From positions 1,116,001-1,180,000 of the forward strand of contig OZ007036.1 of assembly GCA_963931655.1 (NCBI GenBank): DNA of 64,000 nucleotides. Reading direction: 5' to 3'. The notes beneath the pieces were generated by a model. That model did not search any database and had not been told where the DNA came from. It saw nothing but the letters and a program-made list of their open reading frames with translations. How positions within the stretch are numbered: position 1 is the first letter of the stretch; every line of letters starts with the position of its first letter. Shown here piece after piece: positions 43,118 through 51,271 of the stretch. The stretch comes from Butyricicoccus_B sp017886875. GTDB taxonomy: Bacteria > Bacillota > Clostridia > Oscillospirales > Butyricicoccaceae. The position numbers and the translations under genes were made by a program.

Positions 43118-45463
43118 ATGGACAAGCAAACATTAGAACGAAAGAGTTTTGAAGCGGCAGCACATACGGCGGCTTTATGGACAAGGATTACACACACCGA
43201 CACAGCAAAACGAGTGACCAGAGGCATAAGACAATTTTTACTGGGTTTAGTCTTATCACAAGGAATGTTTTTCGGTTCATATGCTCCTTTGGGCATAGCG
43301 TTTACTGGTGCGTGTACAACAAAAGGAATATATGCATTATTAGGTTCAGTTTTGGGGTATATTTTTGGACATGGCGGAATGCTTGGCTTATCTTGTGCGG
43401 TTGCAAGTATACTTACGTTTATATGTGCCTATATTTTCAAAGAGCATATAAAAAAAGCGTGGTTTATGCCGCTTTCCTGCTCGTTTATGACGCTTATATG
43501 TACATTTATTCTTTTACCAGCACCGCCTTTTTTAAGTATTGCACAAATTTTTCAGTTTATAACAGTATGTGTTATAACAGGCGGCTTATGTTGGTGTTAT
43601 ATCAAAGCGTTTTCTTATCCTAAAAGATTAGGAGATTTTAAAAAACCTGTTGGCTTACTTGCAATAATAGCAAGTGTACTTATATCACTTGGAGAATTTA
43701 CTCTATTTGGCACTATCTCACCATCAAGAGTTTTAGCATATATATTAACACTTTCGGCTGCTTATTTAGTTTCCAGTGCAAGTGGTGCAACTTTTGGAGT
43801 GATATTTGGCGTTACAATGGATATTACAAGCGGTAGCGGAGCTTTTTTCACATGTGTATATAGTTTATCTGCACTGTTAGCAGGTGCGTTTCGCTCTATG
43901 GGTAAATTACCCTTTTTATTTAGTGCAGCAATTACAGCAAGTGCAGCATGTTTACTTGGTATAGACAATCCATTATTTACATCTGGTGTTTATGAATGTT
44001 GTTTATCTGCATTTATTTTTTGGTTTATTCCAGATGCATTATTTCAATATGTTAAGGAGGCACTTATACCATCACCCGAAAATACTCTTGATAAACTTTT
44101 AAGAATGAAACATAGTGCAGGCAAATATGCAAGTGAAGCTTCTGATGCATTTTATGAAATGTATCTTGCTATGATGAGCGGAGCACAAACGGGCAGAGCC
44201 ACCGCTGACGAAGATGTTCATGCTATTTTTGATTGTGCAGCAGATAGCGTATGTAGAACATGTAGAATTTGTAATCAATGTTGGCAAAAAGAGTATGTTT
44301 CTACACTTTCAGCATTAAATGATGTATCAGTGCCAATGCTTAAACGTGGACGAGCAGAAGCCAGTGATTTTCCTAAACATTTTTCCGAACGCTGTATACA
44401 TTTTCCTGAGTTATTAAACTCTATAAATAGAGCTTTATTTTCTATTAGAGAACGTCAACAATATAGAAAACGTTGTGAAGAAAATTGCACTTTAATCGCA
44501 CAGCAATATGCAGGACTTACAGGCATATTAAGACAGATTAGCAGTACATTAGGTTGTGAACAGGCTGAACTACCTGCAAGAGAGCGTCAAGTTAGAAGTT
44601 ATGCATCAGCATTTGGTATGGTTGATAAAGTAGCTGTTTTTAGAGATGGTAAGGGACATTTAAGAGTAGAACTTGACGGTGAGGCAATGGAAAATATACT
44701 TCATCAGCGAAAGGGATTTGCAGCCGGACTTTCAGCAGTATTATCTATATGCCTAAGCGAACCAGAGCGTATATCAGATGAACTTGGCACAAGGCTTATA
44801 TTAAAAGAACAAGCACCATTTAGAGCCATAGTGGGCATAGGACAAAGGCAAAAACAAAATGAACATGTTTCAGGAGATACAGCTAGGTCATTTGTAACTG
44901 ATAGCGGGCAAGCGTGTTTACTGCTTGCTGATGGTATGGGCACTGGTGAAGCAGCAGCAAAAGATAGCAGAATGATTTTATCACTTATGGAAAGATTTTT
45001 AAAAGCGGGCATACCGCCAGATGACGCACTTAGAACGGTATCACCTGCCTTTAAATTAAAATGTGATAGCACACGAGGAGTAACACTTGATTTACTTATG
45101 CTTGATTTGTTCACAGGCAGAGGAAGCTGTTTAAAATGCGGAGCCGCATCAAGTTATATTTTAAGTGGAAATAAAATAACAAGTATAGCAGGAGGTAATT
45201 TACCAGTAGGCTTATCTGATGATATAGCCGCAGACCAAAGCATACCTATAAAATTACAGAGGGGAGATTTATTTATAATGGTTTCTGATGGTATATGTGA
45301 TAGTATAGATGATAAATGGTTAAAAAATCTTATATATGAGCATCAAAAAGATACACCAAAAGAGCTTGCAGCTCATTTGGTAGTTGCAGCGGCAAAGCGT
45401 GGCACATCAGATGATTTATCAGCATTAGTTTTTAGGCTTGAACAACGACCACTACCTGTATAA
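43118..45463 (+). CDS. spoIIE: Stage II sporulation protein E (SpoIIE)
   Basis: The 781-residue protein has an N-terminal membrane domain with about ten helices (roughly residues 45-310), a central regulatory region and a C-terminal PP2C-type phosphatase (about 565-775). Its metal-binding motifs are LLADGMGTG and MVSDGICDSID. In endospore formers it dephosphorylates SpoIIAA to activate sigma-F in the forespore and takes part in polar septation. AAGGAGG lies 7 bases before the ATG; a TTG two codons earlier is not favoured. It is the clearest sporulation marker in the window. Confidence 0.95.
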   Translation: MDKQTLERKSFEAAAHTAALWTRITHTDTAKRVTRGIRQFLLGLVLSQGMFFGSYAPLGIAFTGACTTKGIYALLGSVLGYIFGHGGMLGLSCAVASILTFICAYIFKEHIKKAWFMPLSCSFMTLICTFILLPAPPFLSIAQIFQFITVCVITGGLCWCYIKAFSYPKRLGDFKKPVGLLAIIASVLISLGEFTLFGTISPSRVLAYILTLSAAYLVSSASGATFGVIFGVTMDITSGSGAFFTCVYSLSALLAGAFRSMGKLPFLFSAAITASAACLLGIDNPLFTSGVYECCLSAFIFWFIPDALFQYVKEALIPSPENTLDKLLRMKHSAGKYASEASDAFYEMYLAMMSGAQTGRATADEDVHAIFDCAADSVCRTCRICNQCWQKEYVSTLSALNDVSVPMLKRGRAEASDFPKHFSERCIHFPELLNSINRALFSIRERQQYRKRCEENCTLIAQQYAGLTGILRQISSTLGCEQAELPARERQVRSYASAFGMVDKVAVFRDGKGHLRVELDGEAMENILHQRKGFAAGLSAVLSICLSEPERISDELGTRLILKEQAPFRAIVGIGQRQKQNEHVSGDTARSFVTDSGQACLLLADGMGTGEAAAKDSRMILSLMERFLKAGIPPDDALRTVSPAFKLKCDSTRGVTLDLLMLDLFTGRGSCLKCGAASSYILSGNKITSIAGGNLPVGLSDDIAADQSIPIKLQRGDLFIMVSDGICDSIDDKWLKNLIYEHQKDTPKELAAHLVVAAAKRGTSDDLSALVFRLEQRPLPV

Positions 45464-45518
45464 ATCACCATAAAAAGGGCATAATTTTCTTATAGTGAAT
45501 TAAATAAGGAGTATGCTT

Positions 45519-45800
45519 ATGGTCAAAGGGATTTCAAGACGTATAGTAGTAGTACAGCCATCAGACTCTGATGTATTTGAGCAGGCGATATTTATTGTTA
45601 AAGATAAAGCACCAAAGGCGACTGATGTTATGAAAGAAGCCTGTAATATAGCTGAACAATATCTTGGCAAACCTCATGTGAAACGATATGTACGCAAACG
45701 CTGGACAAATCTACATTTATTTTTATCCGGTTTAGCTGGTGCTGGAATAGTAAGTTCATTATGGGTAATCAGCACTATTTTCTCCATTCCTTTATTTTAA
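45519..45800 (+). CDS. Conserved small membrane-anchored protein of unknown function
   Basis: The 93-residue protein starts MVKGISRRIVVVQPSDSDVF, has a basic KRYVRKRW stretch and ends in a single hydrophobic helix (about 70-92). Homologues in Clostridia are often labelled translation initiation factor 2, which I consider a misannotation. It follows spoIIE after 55 bases with AAGGAG before the second ATG (an ATG two codons earlier is too close to the RBS). Linkage to spoIIE suggests, but does not prove, a sporulation role. Confidence 0.65.
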   Translation: MVKGISRRIVVVQPSDSDVFEQAIFIVKDKAPKATDVMKEACNIAEQYLGKPHVKRYVRKRWTNLHLFLSGLAGAGIVSSLWVISTIFSIPLF

Positions 45801-45822
45801 GTTATTAACGTTTTTTTAAATT

Positions 45823-45862
45823 CAGGCGATAGCTCTTGCATAGGCTATCGCCTGTTGTTATT
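45823..45862 (+). terminator. Terminator after the small membrane protein
   Basis: CAGGCGATAGC (45823-45833) pairs with GCTATCGCCTG (45844-45854). The following T-tract is interrupted, so termination may be partial. Confidence 0.6.
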
Positions 45863-45893
45863 ATTGAAAATATAAGGACGGTGAAAATATACT

Positions 45894-46418
45894 ATGGACA
45901 GTATACAAAATGTTATTAAGCTTTTTGAAGAATATGGTCTGCCAATGATGGCGGCTGTGTTTTTCTGTGAATATTTAAATCTTCCCGGTTTTCCTGCAGG
46001 TATTATAATGCCCGCTGTAGGGGTGCTTATAGCACAAAGCGGGCATAATCTTATTTTAGGTATAGCAGTATCAGTGCTTGCCGGTCTTGTAGGTTCTATT
46101 GTAATGTATGGTATATGCTATTTTGGTGGAGCACCTATTTTAAATAAATTTTTTGGTAAAAGCAAAAAGTTTCATAACTTTGTAGACCAATGCCATAAAA
46201 GGCTTGAGAATGGCGGCGGCAAAGCACTTATGATATGTAGGCTTATTCCTATGCTTAGAACTATAGTGTCTATTCCAGCGGGACTTTTGCAAATGGATAT
46301 AAGAGAATATATAATCTATTCAAGCATAGGAATTACAATCTGGAATACAGTTTTAATATGTTTGGGATATTTTTTCAGCGAAGCATTTTTAGCTGGCACA
46401 TTTGGGGCGTTAATATAG
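45894..46418 (+). CDS. DedA-family membrane protein
   Basis: The 174-residue protein has about four to five membrane segments and the DedA (SNARE-associated) motifs EYLNLPGFPAGIIMPAVG, GSIVMYGICYFGG and CRLIPMLRTIVSIPAGLLQM, including the conserved acidic and arginine residues. Members are linked to lipid flipping and membrane homeostasis. It begins 30 bases after a partial terminator. Confidence 0.88.
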   Translation: MDSIQNVIKLFEEYGLPMMAAVFFCEYLNLPGFPAGIIMPAVGVLIAQSGHNLILGIAVSVLAGLVGSIVMYGICYFGGAPILNKFFGKSKKFHNFVDQCHKRLENGGGKALMICRLIPMLRTIVSIPAGLLQMDIREYIIYSSIGITIWNTVLICLGYFFSEAFLAGTFGALI

Positions 46419-46447
46419 TAACACCTCAAATGTTTTTAAGCATAAAA

Positions 46448-46472
46448 AAACACGCATCTTCATGCGTGTTTT
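46448..46472. terminator. Terminator of the tRNA cluster (also serves dedA)
   Basis: AACACGCAT pairs with ATGCGTGTT around a 4-base loop, with a run of T residues on the - strand side, directly after tRNA-Val. Confidence 0.85.
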
Positions 46473-46474
46473 AA

Positions 46475-46550
46475 TGGTGGAAGTTAACGGGCTCGAACCG
46501 CTGACCCTCTGCTTGTAAGGCAGATGCTCTCCCAGCTGAGCTAAACTTCC
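46475..46550 (-). tRNA. tRNA-Val (anticodon TAC)
   Basis: A 76-base cloverleaf with encoded CCA. The acceptor GGAAGTT pairs with AACTTCC. The anticodon loop is CTTACAA with TAC at its centre. The T-loop is GGTTCGAGCCC. It is the last tRNA of a three-gene cluster. Confidence 0.97.
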
Positions 46551-46554
46551 GAAA

Positions 46555-46629
46555 TGGTGACCCGTACGGGACTCGAACCCGTGTTACCGCCGTGAAAGGG
46601 CGGTGTCTTAACCGCTTGACCAACGGGCC
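46555..46629 (-). tRNA. tRNA-Glu (anticodon TTC)
   Basis: A 75-base cloverleaf with encoded CCA. The acceptor GGCCCGT pairs with ACGGGTC (one G-T). The anticodon loop is CTTTCAC with TTC. It lies four bases from each neighbouring tRNA. Confidence 0.97.
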
Positions 46630-46633
46630 AAAA

Positions 46634-46710
46634 TGGTAGCGGTAATTGGACTTGAACCAATGACCTTTCGGGTATGAACCGAACGCTCTAGCCAACTAAG
46701 CTATACCGCC
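46634..46710 (-). tRNA. tRNA-Met (anticodon CAT), probably elongator
   Basis: A 77-base cloverleaf with encoded CCA and acceptor GGCGGTA/TACCGCT. The anticodon loop TTCATAC contains CAT. The paired first base of the acceptor stem and the overall sequence fit an elongator tRNA-Met rather than the initiator. A lysidine-modified tRNA-Ile is a less likely alternative. Confidence 0.93.
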
Positions 46711-46777
46711 ATTTTGTTAAGTTGTTGTCGTTTTGTTTTCGGCTTTTGCTTGCCGTCACTCATCAGCGACATGATTT

Positions 46778-46806
46778 ATTATATACACTTACACCCCATT
46801 TGTCAA
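46778..46806 (-). promoter_or_regulatory. Perfect sigma-A promoter of the tRNA cluster
   Basis: On the - strand TTGACA (46801-46806) and TATAAT (46778-46783) are separated by 17 bases. Confidence 0.92.
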
Positions 46807-46880
46807 CACTTTTTTTCATATTTTTTTATAATTTTTTACGTTGTTTTTAAAAGTTTTAAAAAACGCTATTTTTAGCATTT

Positions 46881-47624
46881 TTAGCCCATTATATTCTTAT
46901 AAAAGTTCTCATTCCAAGTGTGTGTTTTTTTAAGTTCATCACTTGTTTTTAAAAAATATTCACGAATTATTTTTTGACCTTGGTCTGGAATAGGGTCATC
47001 AAAGGTGCAATCTATATAGTAAATCTCATCATCTATTTTAACAGCATTCCAACTATGGTTCATTTGAGAGTCGGATATGTATATTGCATCAATCCCTATA
47101 GCCTCACACATCATCATAAAAGCTCTTGCATAGCCTGAGCATACCGCCTTTCCATCTACTAATGCACCATAAGCAGTAAAAGGAGCACTTGTACCGTCCA
47201 ATACTTCTTGCTCTGCTGCCTCTACATCGTATTTACAGTTTAGTATTAAATAATCATGCAAAGCAGCAATTTTATCTTGTGTGCTTTCCAGTCCTTCAGT
47301 TTGATTTATAGCTATTTTTTCAGCTAATTCCTTAGCTTGTATTTGTTGTGCATTATTAGGTATATTAACACTTATTTCTGTCAGCCCTATTTGATATGAC
47401 ACCAATTCCAAAGAAAATGCAAATGGATATATTGCTTCTAAACTATCAAAAATCAAATCACCATCTACATTATCAATCATAAATAGAGCACTATTTTCAT
47501 TATTATCTAAATTATTTTTCATTTCTATTGCCGTATCAAGTGGCGAACTGGTTTTTTTAACTGGTAACTCACAACCTGAGAGCATAATAACACCCAAAGC
47601 CAAAAGAGCTAATATACGTTTCAT
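46881..47624 (-). CDS. Lipoprotein with a transglutaminase-like domain
   Basis: The 247-residue protein has a lipoprotein signal peptide with lipobox LSGC (Cys18). A transglutaminase-like fold lies in the C-terminal half, with the presumed Cys-His-Asp triad in AVCSGYARA, MNHSWNAV and YYIDCTF. Such domains can be proteases, cross-linking or non-catalytic cell-surface modules. It should be anchored on the outer face of the membrane. The substrate is unknown. A weak GCTA/TAGC hairpin with a T-run follows the stop. Confidence 0.8.
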   Translation of the reverse strand: MKRILALLALGVIMLSGCELPVKKTSSPLDTAIEMKNNLDNNENSALFMIDNVDGDLIFDSLEAIYPFAFSLELVSYQIGLTEISVNIPNNAQQIQAKELAEKIAINQTEGLESTQDKIAALHDYLILNCKYDVEAAEQEVLDGTSAPFTAYGALVDGKAVCSGYARAFMMMCEAIGIDAIYISDSQMNHSWNAVKIDDEIYYIDCTFDDPIPDQGQKIIREYFLKTSDELKKTHTWNENFYKNIMG

Positions 47625-47650
47625 AAAAATAGCACCTCTATAAAGAAATC

Positions 47651-47680
47651 AAAGCGGACAGCCTTAATGACTATCCGCTT
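47651..47680 (-). terminator. Possible terminator after the membrane-protein gene
   Basis: AAGCGGATAG pairs with CTGTCCGCTT (one G-T) across an 8-base loop. The following T-tract is interrupted. Confidence 0.55.
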
Positions 47681-47685
47681 ATATT

Positions 47686-48468
47686 TTACATTAGTTTCAC
47701 AGTATAGTATACAGCTGTAATAAATAAATATGCTGCTACAGCAAAAATAGCATAAAGTGCCATGCTTGTAAAAGCTCCAACTGCAACTAAAATAGTCATA
47801 ATAACAGGAGTTATAAATAACATAGTGTATGCATTCTTTGAGAAATTAAAGTTATATTCTTTGTTTTTTAGTTTTAAAGTGCCATTATTAGCTTTAATTT
47901 TATTAACAATAATCACTTGAGCCAATAAATAAACAACCATAACCGCTAAAGATGCATAAGTTAGATATTTAAAATTTGCACTTGAAATAGCACGTTTTAT
48001 AATAAACAATAACACAGCCGCAACGCCGCCATTAAATGCTATAGCTACAAATTCCGGCTGATATGAATGGTAAATCAAATAATAAACAGCAAGTGCAGGC
48101 AATACAGCATAAAAGATTTTAAATACGGGGAATAAAAAATAATATATTAAAACAAAAATAACAAGAGAAATAGCAAATGTGAGTAAAACATTTCGCCCTG
48201 TTATAATTTTCATAGATGTATTTATATGGTTTTTAATTTCACGAATAATCATAAATAAACCAGTAATTACACCTAATATAGAAATACCTATTAACACTTT
48301 TATAAGCGTAATACCAGCGAGGTATGAAACACCATTACTAACAAGGTTTTTAACGCCCATAAGTAGCAATACACCGCCAAGGCATAAACTAAAGACTATT
48401 AAAACTTTATTAGTAATATATTCTTCTTCCTTCTTTTGAGGCACATTATTTGCCGCCAAAAAAATCAA
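47686..48468 (-). CDS. Multi-spanning membrane protein of unknown function
   Basis: The 260-residue protein has about seven to eight predicted membrane helices beginning near residue 22 and a short cytoplasmic loop around 195-215 (KIKANNGTLKLKNKEY). No catalytic motif was recognised. It lies 15 bases downstream of rsmE and is therefore probably the last gene of the prmA-rsmE unit. Confidence 0.75.
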   Translation of the reverse strand: MIFLAANNVPQKKEEEYITNKVLIVFSLCLGGVLLLMGVKNLVSNGVSYLAGITLIKVLIGISILGVITGLFMIIREIKNHINTSMKIITGRNVLLTFAISLVIFVLIYYFLFPVFKIFYAVLPALAVYYLIYHSYQPEFVAIAFNGGVAAVLLFIIKRAISSANFKYLTYASLAVMVVYLLAQVIIVNKIKANNGTLKLKNKEYNFNFSKNAYTMLFITPVIMTILVAVGAFTSMALYAIFAVAAYLFITAVYYTVKLM

Positions 48469-48483
48469 CTCCAGTCTAAAAAT

Positions 48484-49215
48484 TTAAATATTTCCACTTT
48501 CATACATAACAATGCTAAGAGCTACAAGCGGTGCGGTTTCACATCTTAAAATACGTTTACCAAGTGAAACACTTTGCATATTAGCATTTATTGCTGCTTT
48601 AACTTCACTATCATCAAATCCACCTTCTGGCCCTACCATAAGGGCAACAGATGAAATTTGTTTGCCAGATAACACGCTTTTAATACCTGTATCTTGCTCA
48701 TTTTCATATAAAAATAGTGCAAATTGGTATTCACTAGCTTGTTTTATAGCCTGCTCATGAGTTAAAACATCACAAACTTCTGGAATAATTCCACGACCTG
48801 ATTGCATTGCTGCTTCTTTAGCTATTTTACGCCATCTATCGCATTTTTTACGCATAGATTTTTCATCAGGACGTGAAACACTTCTTTTAGCTATATATGG
48901 CACAATTTTTTTCGCACCAAGTTCTACTGCTTTTTGGATAATAAAATCCATTTTATCACCCTTTGGTAGTGCCATATAAAGTGTTACATCAGCTTTAGCT
49001 TCACCTATAGAATTTGTTATTTCTATAATTTTACAGCAAACGCTATCTTTTTGCAAGCTTTCTATTTGACAATTATAATCATTGCCCTTACAGTCGCAAA
49101 TAACTAACTGTTCACCTATTTTCATACGAAGCACTTTTATTATATGGTGTGCATCTTCACCTGTTATTATTATTTGCTCGCCTTGTGGCTTTTCATCAAT
49201 AAAAAATCTTGGCAT
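48484..49215 (-). CDS. rsmE: 16S rRNA (uracil(1498)-N3)-methyltransferase
   Basis: The 243-residue SPOUT methyltransferase modifies U1498 in helix 44. Signatures are GEDAHHIIKVLRMKIGEQL in the N-terminal PUA-like domain and, in the catalytic domain, ALPKGDKMDFIIQKAVELG, MVGPEGGFDDSE and LGKRILRCETAPLVALS. It follows prmA after 9 bases, a conserved pairing. Confidence 0.96.
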   Translation of the reverse strand: MPRFFIDEKPQGEQIIITGEDAHHIIKVLRMKIGEQLVICDCKGNDYNCQIESLQKDSVCCKIIEITNSIGEAKADVTLYMALPKGDKMDFIIQKAVELGAKKIVPYIAKRSVSRPDEKSMRKKCDRWRKIAKEAAMQSGRGIIPEVCDVLTHEQAIKQASEYQFALFLYENEQDTGIKSVLSGKQISSVALMVGPEGGFDDSEVKAAINANMQSVSLGKRILRCETAPLVALSIVMYESGNI

Positions 49216-49224
49216 TTTATACCT

Positions 49225-50196
49225 CTAAGCATTAGCTTTTTTAGCAGTAAAGGCAGTCCAGTCATCACTTGAAGCACGTTTTAAAATAGTAAAACCTGCT
49301 TTAACAAGTGCATCTTGTACTTCATCTGCACGTTCATTTAGTATACCAGAGCATATCAAAGTACCATCATTTTTAAGCTTATCCCAGAACATATTGCTCA
49401 TACCAATTATTACATCTGCTACAATATTAGCAACAATAATATCATAATCCTTGCCAATTTCCTCAGCAAGAGCAGGGTTTTTAAGTGCATCACCATGCAG
49501 TTTTCTGCCTAAAGTGACATTATTTCGTTCTGCATTTTCAGCCGCACAGGTTAAACAATGCTCATCAATATCAACAATGGTGTCAGGTTTAGCACCAAGC
49601 ATACCCGCAGCGATTGCAAGAATACCTGAACCAGTACCCATATCAAGCAGTTTTTCTCCGCCTTTAATTGTTTCCTCTAGTGCAGTCATACAAAGCTGTG
49701 TTGTATCATGAGTACCTGTACCAAAACTTGAAGCTGGGTCTATTTCAAGTATAGTTCTGCCTTGAGTATCCTCAACAGTTTCCCAAGAAGGCTTGATTAT
49801 AAAGGTTTTACCAACTGGAAATGGTTTAAAATATTGTTTCCAACCCCACTCCCAATCTTCTTGACGGGTTAGACTTGTTTCGGTTACAAGTCTGCCATAA
49901 GCATTATTTTCATCTTGGCTTTTAAGCTCATTTAATTTTTCACATAATAATTTATATTTTGCTTTGCCTTCTTCATCATCAGAAAGATAAATTTTAATTT
50001 TAGTTTCTTGAGAAGATAGCTCTTTTTTTAGGTTTTCATCAACATAATCCCAATAGATTTCAGTATCCTGTAAAAACTCCTCAAAATCGGCTGCATCTTC
50101 AAGGGCATAACCTTCTATGCCCTGCTCATCAAGTAAATCGGTAACAGGCATAATGCCCTCAGTTGAAGTAAATATAGTAACTTCAGTCCAATCCAA
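49225..50196 (-). CDS. prmA: Ribosomal protein L11 methyltransferase
   Basis: The 323-residue enzyme trimethylates L11. The C-terminal Rossmann-type domain shows FGTGTHDTTQLCM, LLDMGTGSGILAI and the substrate-side DIIVANIVADVI. The N-terminal part (1-130) is acidic and variable. It is upstream of rsmE as in many Firmicutes. Confidence 0.95.
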   Translation of the reverse strand: MDWTEVTIFTSTEGIMPVTDLLDEQGIEGYALEDAADFEEFLQDTEIYWDYVDENLKKELSSQETKIKIYLSDDEEGKAKYKLLCEKLNELKSQDENNAYGRLVTETSLTRQEDWEWGWKQYFKPFPVGKTFIIKPSWETVEDTQGRTILEIDPASSFGTGTHDTTQLCMTALEETIKGGEKLLDMGTGSGILAIAAGMLGAKPDTIVDIDEHCLTCAAENAERNNVTLGRKLHGDALKNPALAEEIGKDYDIIVANIVADVIIGMSNMFWDKLKNDGTLICSGILNERADEVQDALVKAGFTILKRASSDDWTAFTAKKANA

Positions 50197-50223
50197 TTTT
50201 AATACCTCTTTTCATAATATAAA

Positions 50224-51255
50224 TTATAACCAAATCATTCCGTATTTTTTACAAAAATATTTAGCAACTTCAGGTGTAAGCTCCCAAGTACCATCATAAA
50301 TAGCAAGACCTGAATAAATTCTAAGAGCTTTTTCTAATAGCTCAGGAGTTGTTGCACAAAGGCACACTGGACGGGTTAACATATAAAGGTCTTCTTCAAG
50401 ATTATAAAGGTCATCTTCTTCTGTAAGCATAAGTTTAAGAGCAGCTGCTTCTTCATCTTCTATTTCAAGAAGTCGTTCTTGAAGCTTATGGTCACATTCT
50501 ATTTCATCAGAAATATCTGTAACAGCGTCAATAAAATGAGCATCTCTACCATCTGGTGCTAAAATATAGTCGTCATGGTCACGACTAGCCGTTCTACCTG
50601 ATTTATATTTTTTTAATGTATTGCAAAGCATATCTGCATTTTCATTTTCATCAGGTAATAAAATTTCAACATTGGTAAGCTTAATATTATCATTAAGCCA
50701 TTCGGTAGGTACACGCACACCTATGGAAATTCTAGCATAAGGTGCAACTCTTTCCAAGGTATCTTCTAAATGTTCAGGTATATCAGATGTAAACACAACA
50801 GTTGACACACCTATACGTTGCAAAACACCTAAAGCGGCAAGTGCATCTGTATTATCATGCATTCTTGCATCTTCACCAACATGAATTTCAGTTACAATAC
50901 TTTTACCACATAAATCTGTTATAGAAATAACTGCGGCTCTCAATGATTGAAAATCATCTGCACCATGTAAATAATAAAATGCAGAATTATCATGCATTTG
51001 ATTTTTAAAATGCTTTTTACAAAGTGCTATATACTGTTCTGTTACTGGAAATTCAAACTGCTCTTGCTTTTTAGGGCATTTAAGAGTTATTCCATAAGGT
51101 AAATGCTTTATTTTTTCGGTCTGCATAAACTCATTTTTTGAGTGAGTTATAACTGCAGCTATATCATTTTTGTTTGCTAAAACAAAATCTTTATCCTTTG
51201 CCTCAGCAATTATTTGACGTGTACACGATTGACGGGGTTCCATATTTCCTCCCAT
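50224..51255 (-). CDS. Uncharacterised protein resembling a degenerate homocysteine methyltransferase
   Basis: The family is not certain. Residues about 95-185 resemble the repeating layout of a homocysteine S-methyltransferase barrel (a DDFQSLRAAV helix, then DARMHDNTDALAALGVLQRIGV). The end CATTPELLEKALRIYSG...AKYFCKKYGMIW recalls the last strands of a pterin-binding methyltransferase. The zinc-binding Cys motifs of active enzymes (a Cys in the NC strand and GGCC) are absent. An acidic linker (about 245-295) replaces the missing core. If related at all, it is probably non-catalytic. It lies 27 bases upstream of prmA. Confidence 0.5.
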   Translation of the reverse strand: MGGNMEPRQSCTRQIIAEAKDKDFVLANKNDIAAVITHSKNEFMQTEKIKHLPYGITLKCPKKQEQFEFPVTEQYIALCKKHFKNQMHDNSAFYYLHGADDFQSLRAAVISITDLCGKSIVTEIHVGEDARMHDNTDALAALGVLQRIGVSTVVFTSDIPEHLEDTLERVAPYARISIGVRVPTEWLNDNIKLTNVEILLPDENENADMLCNTLKKYKSGRTASRDHDDYILAPDGRDAHFIDAVTDISDEIECDHKLQERLLEIEDEEAAALKLMLTEEDDLYNLEEDLYMLTRPVCLCATTPELLEKALRIYSGLAIYDGTWELTPEVAKYFCKKYGMIWL

Positions 51256-51271
51256 TTTATTTTCCGGTTAA

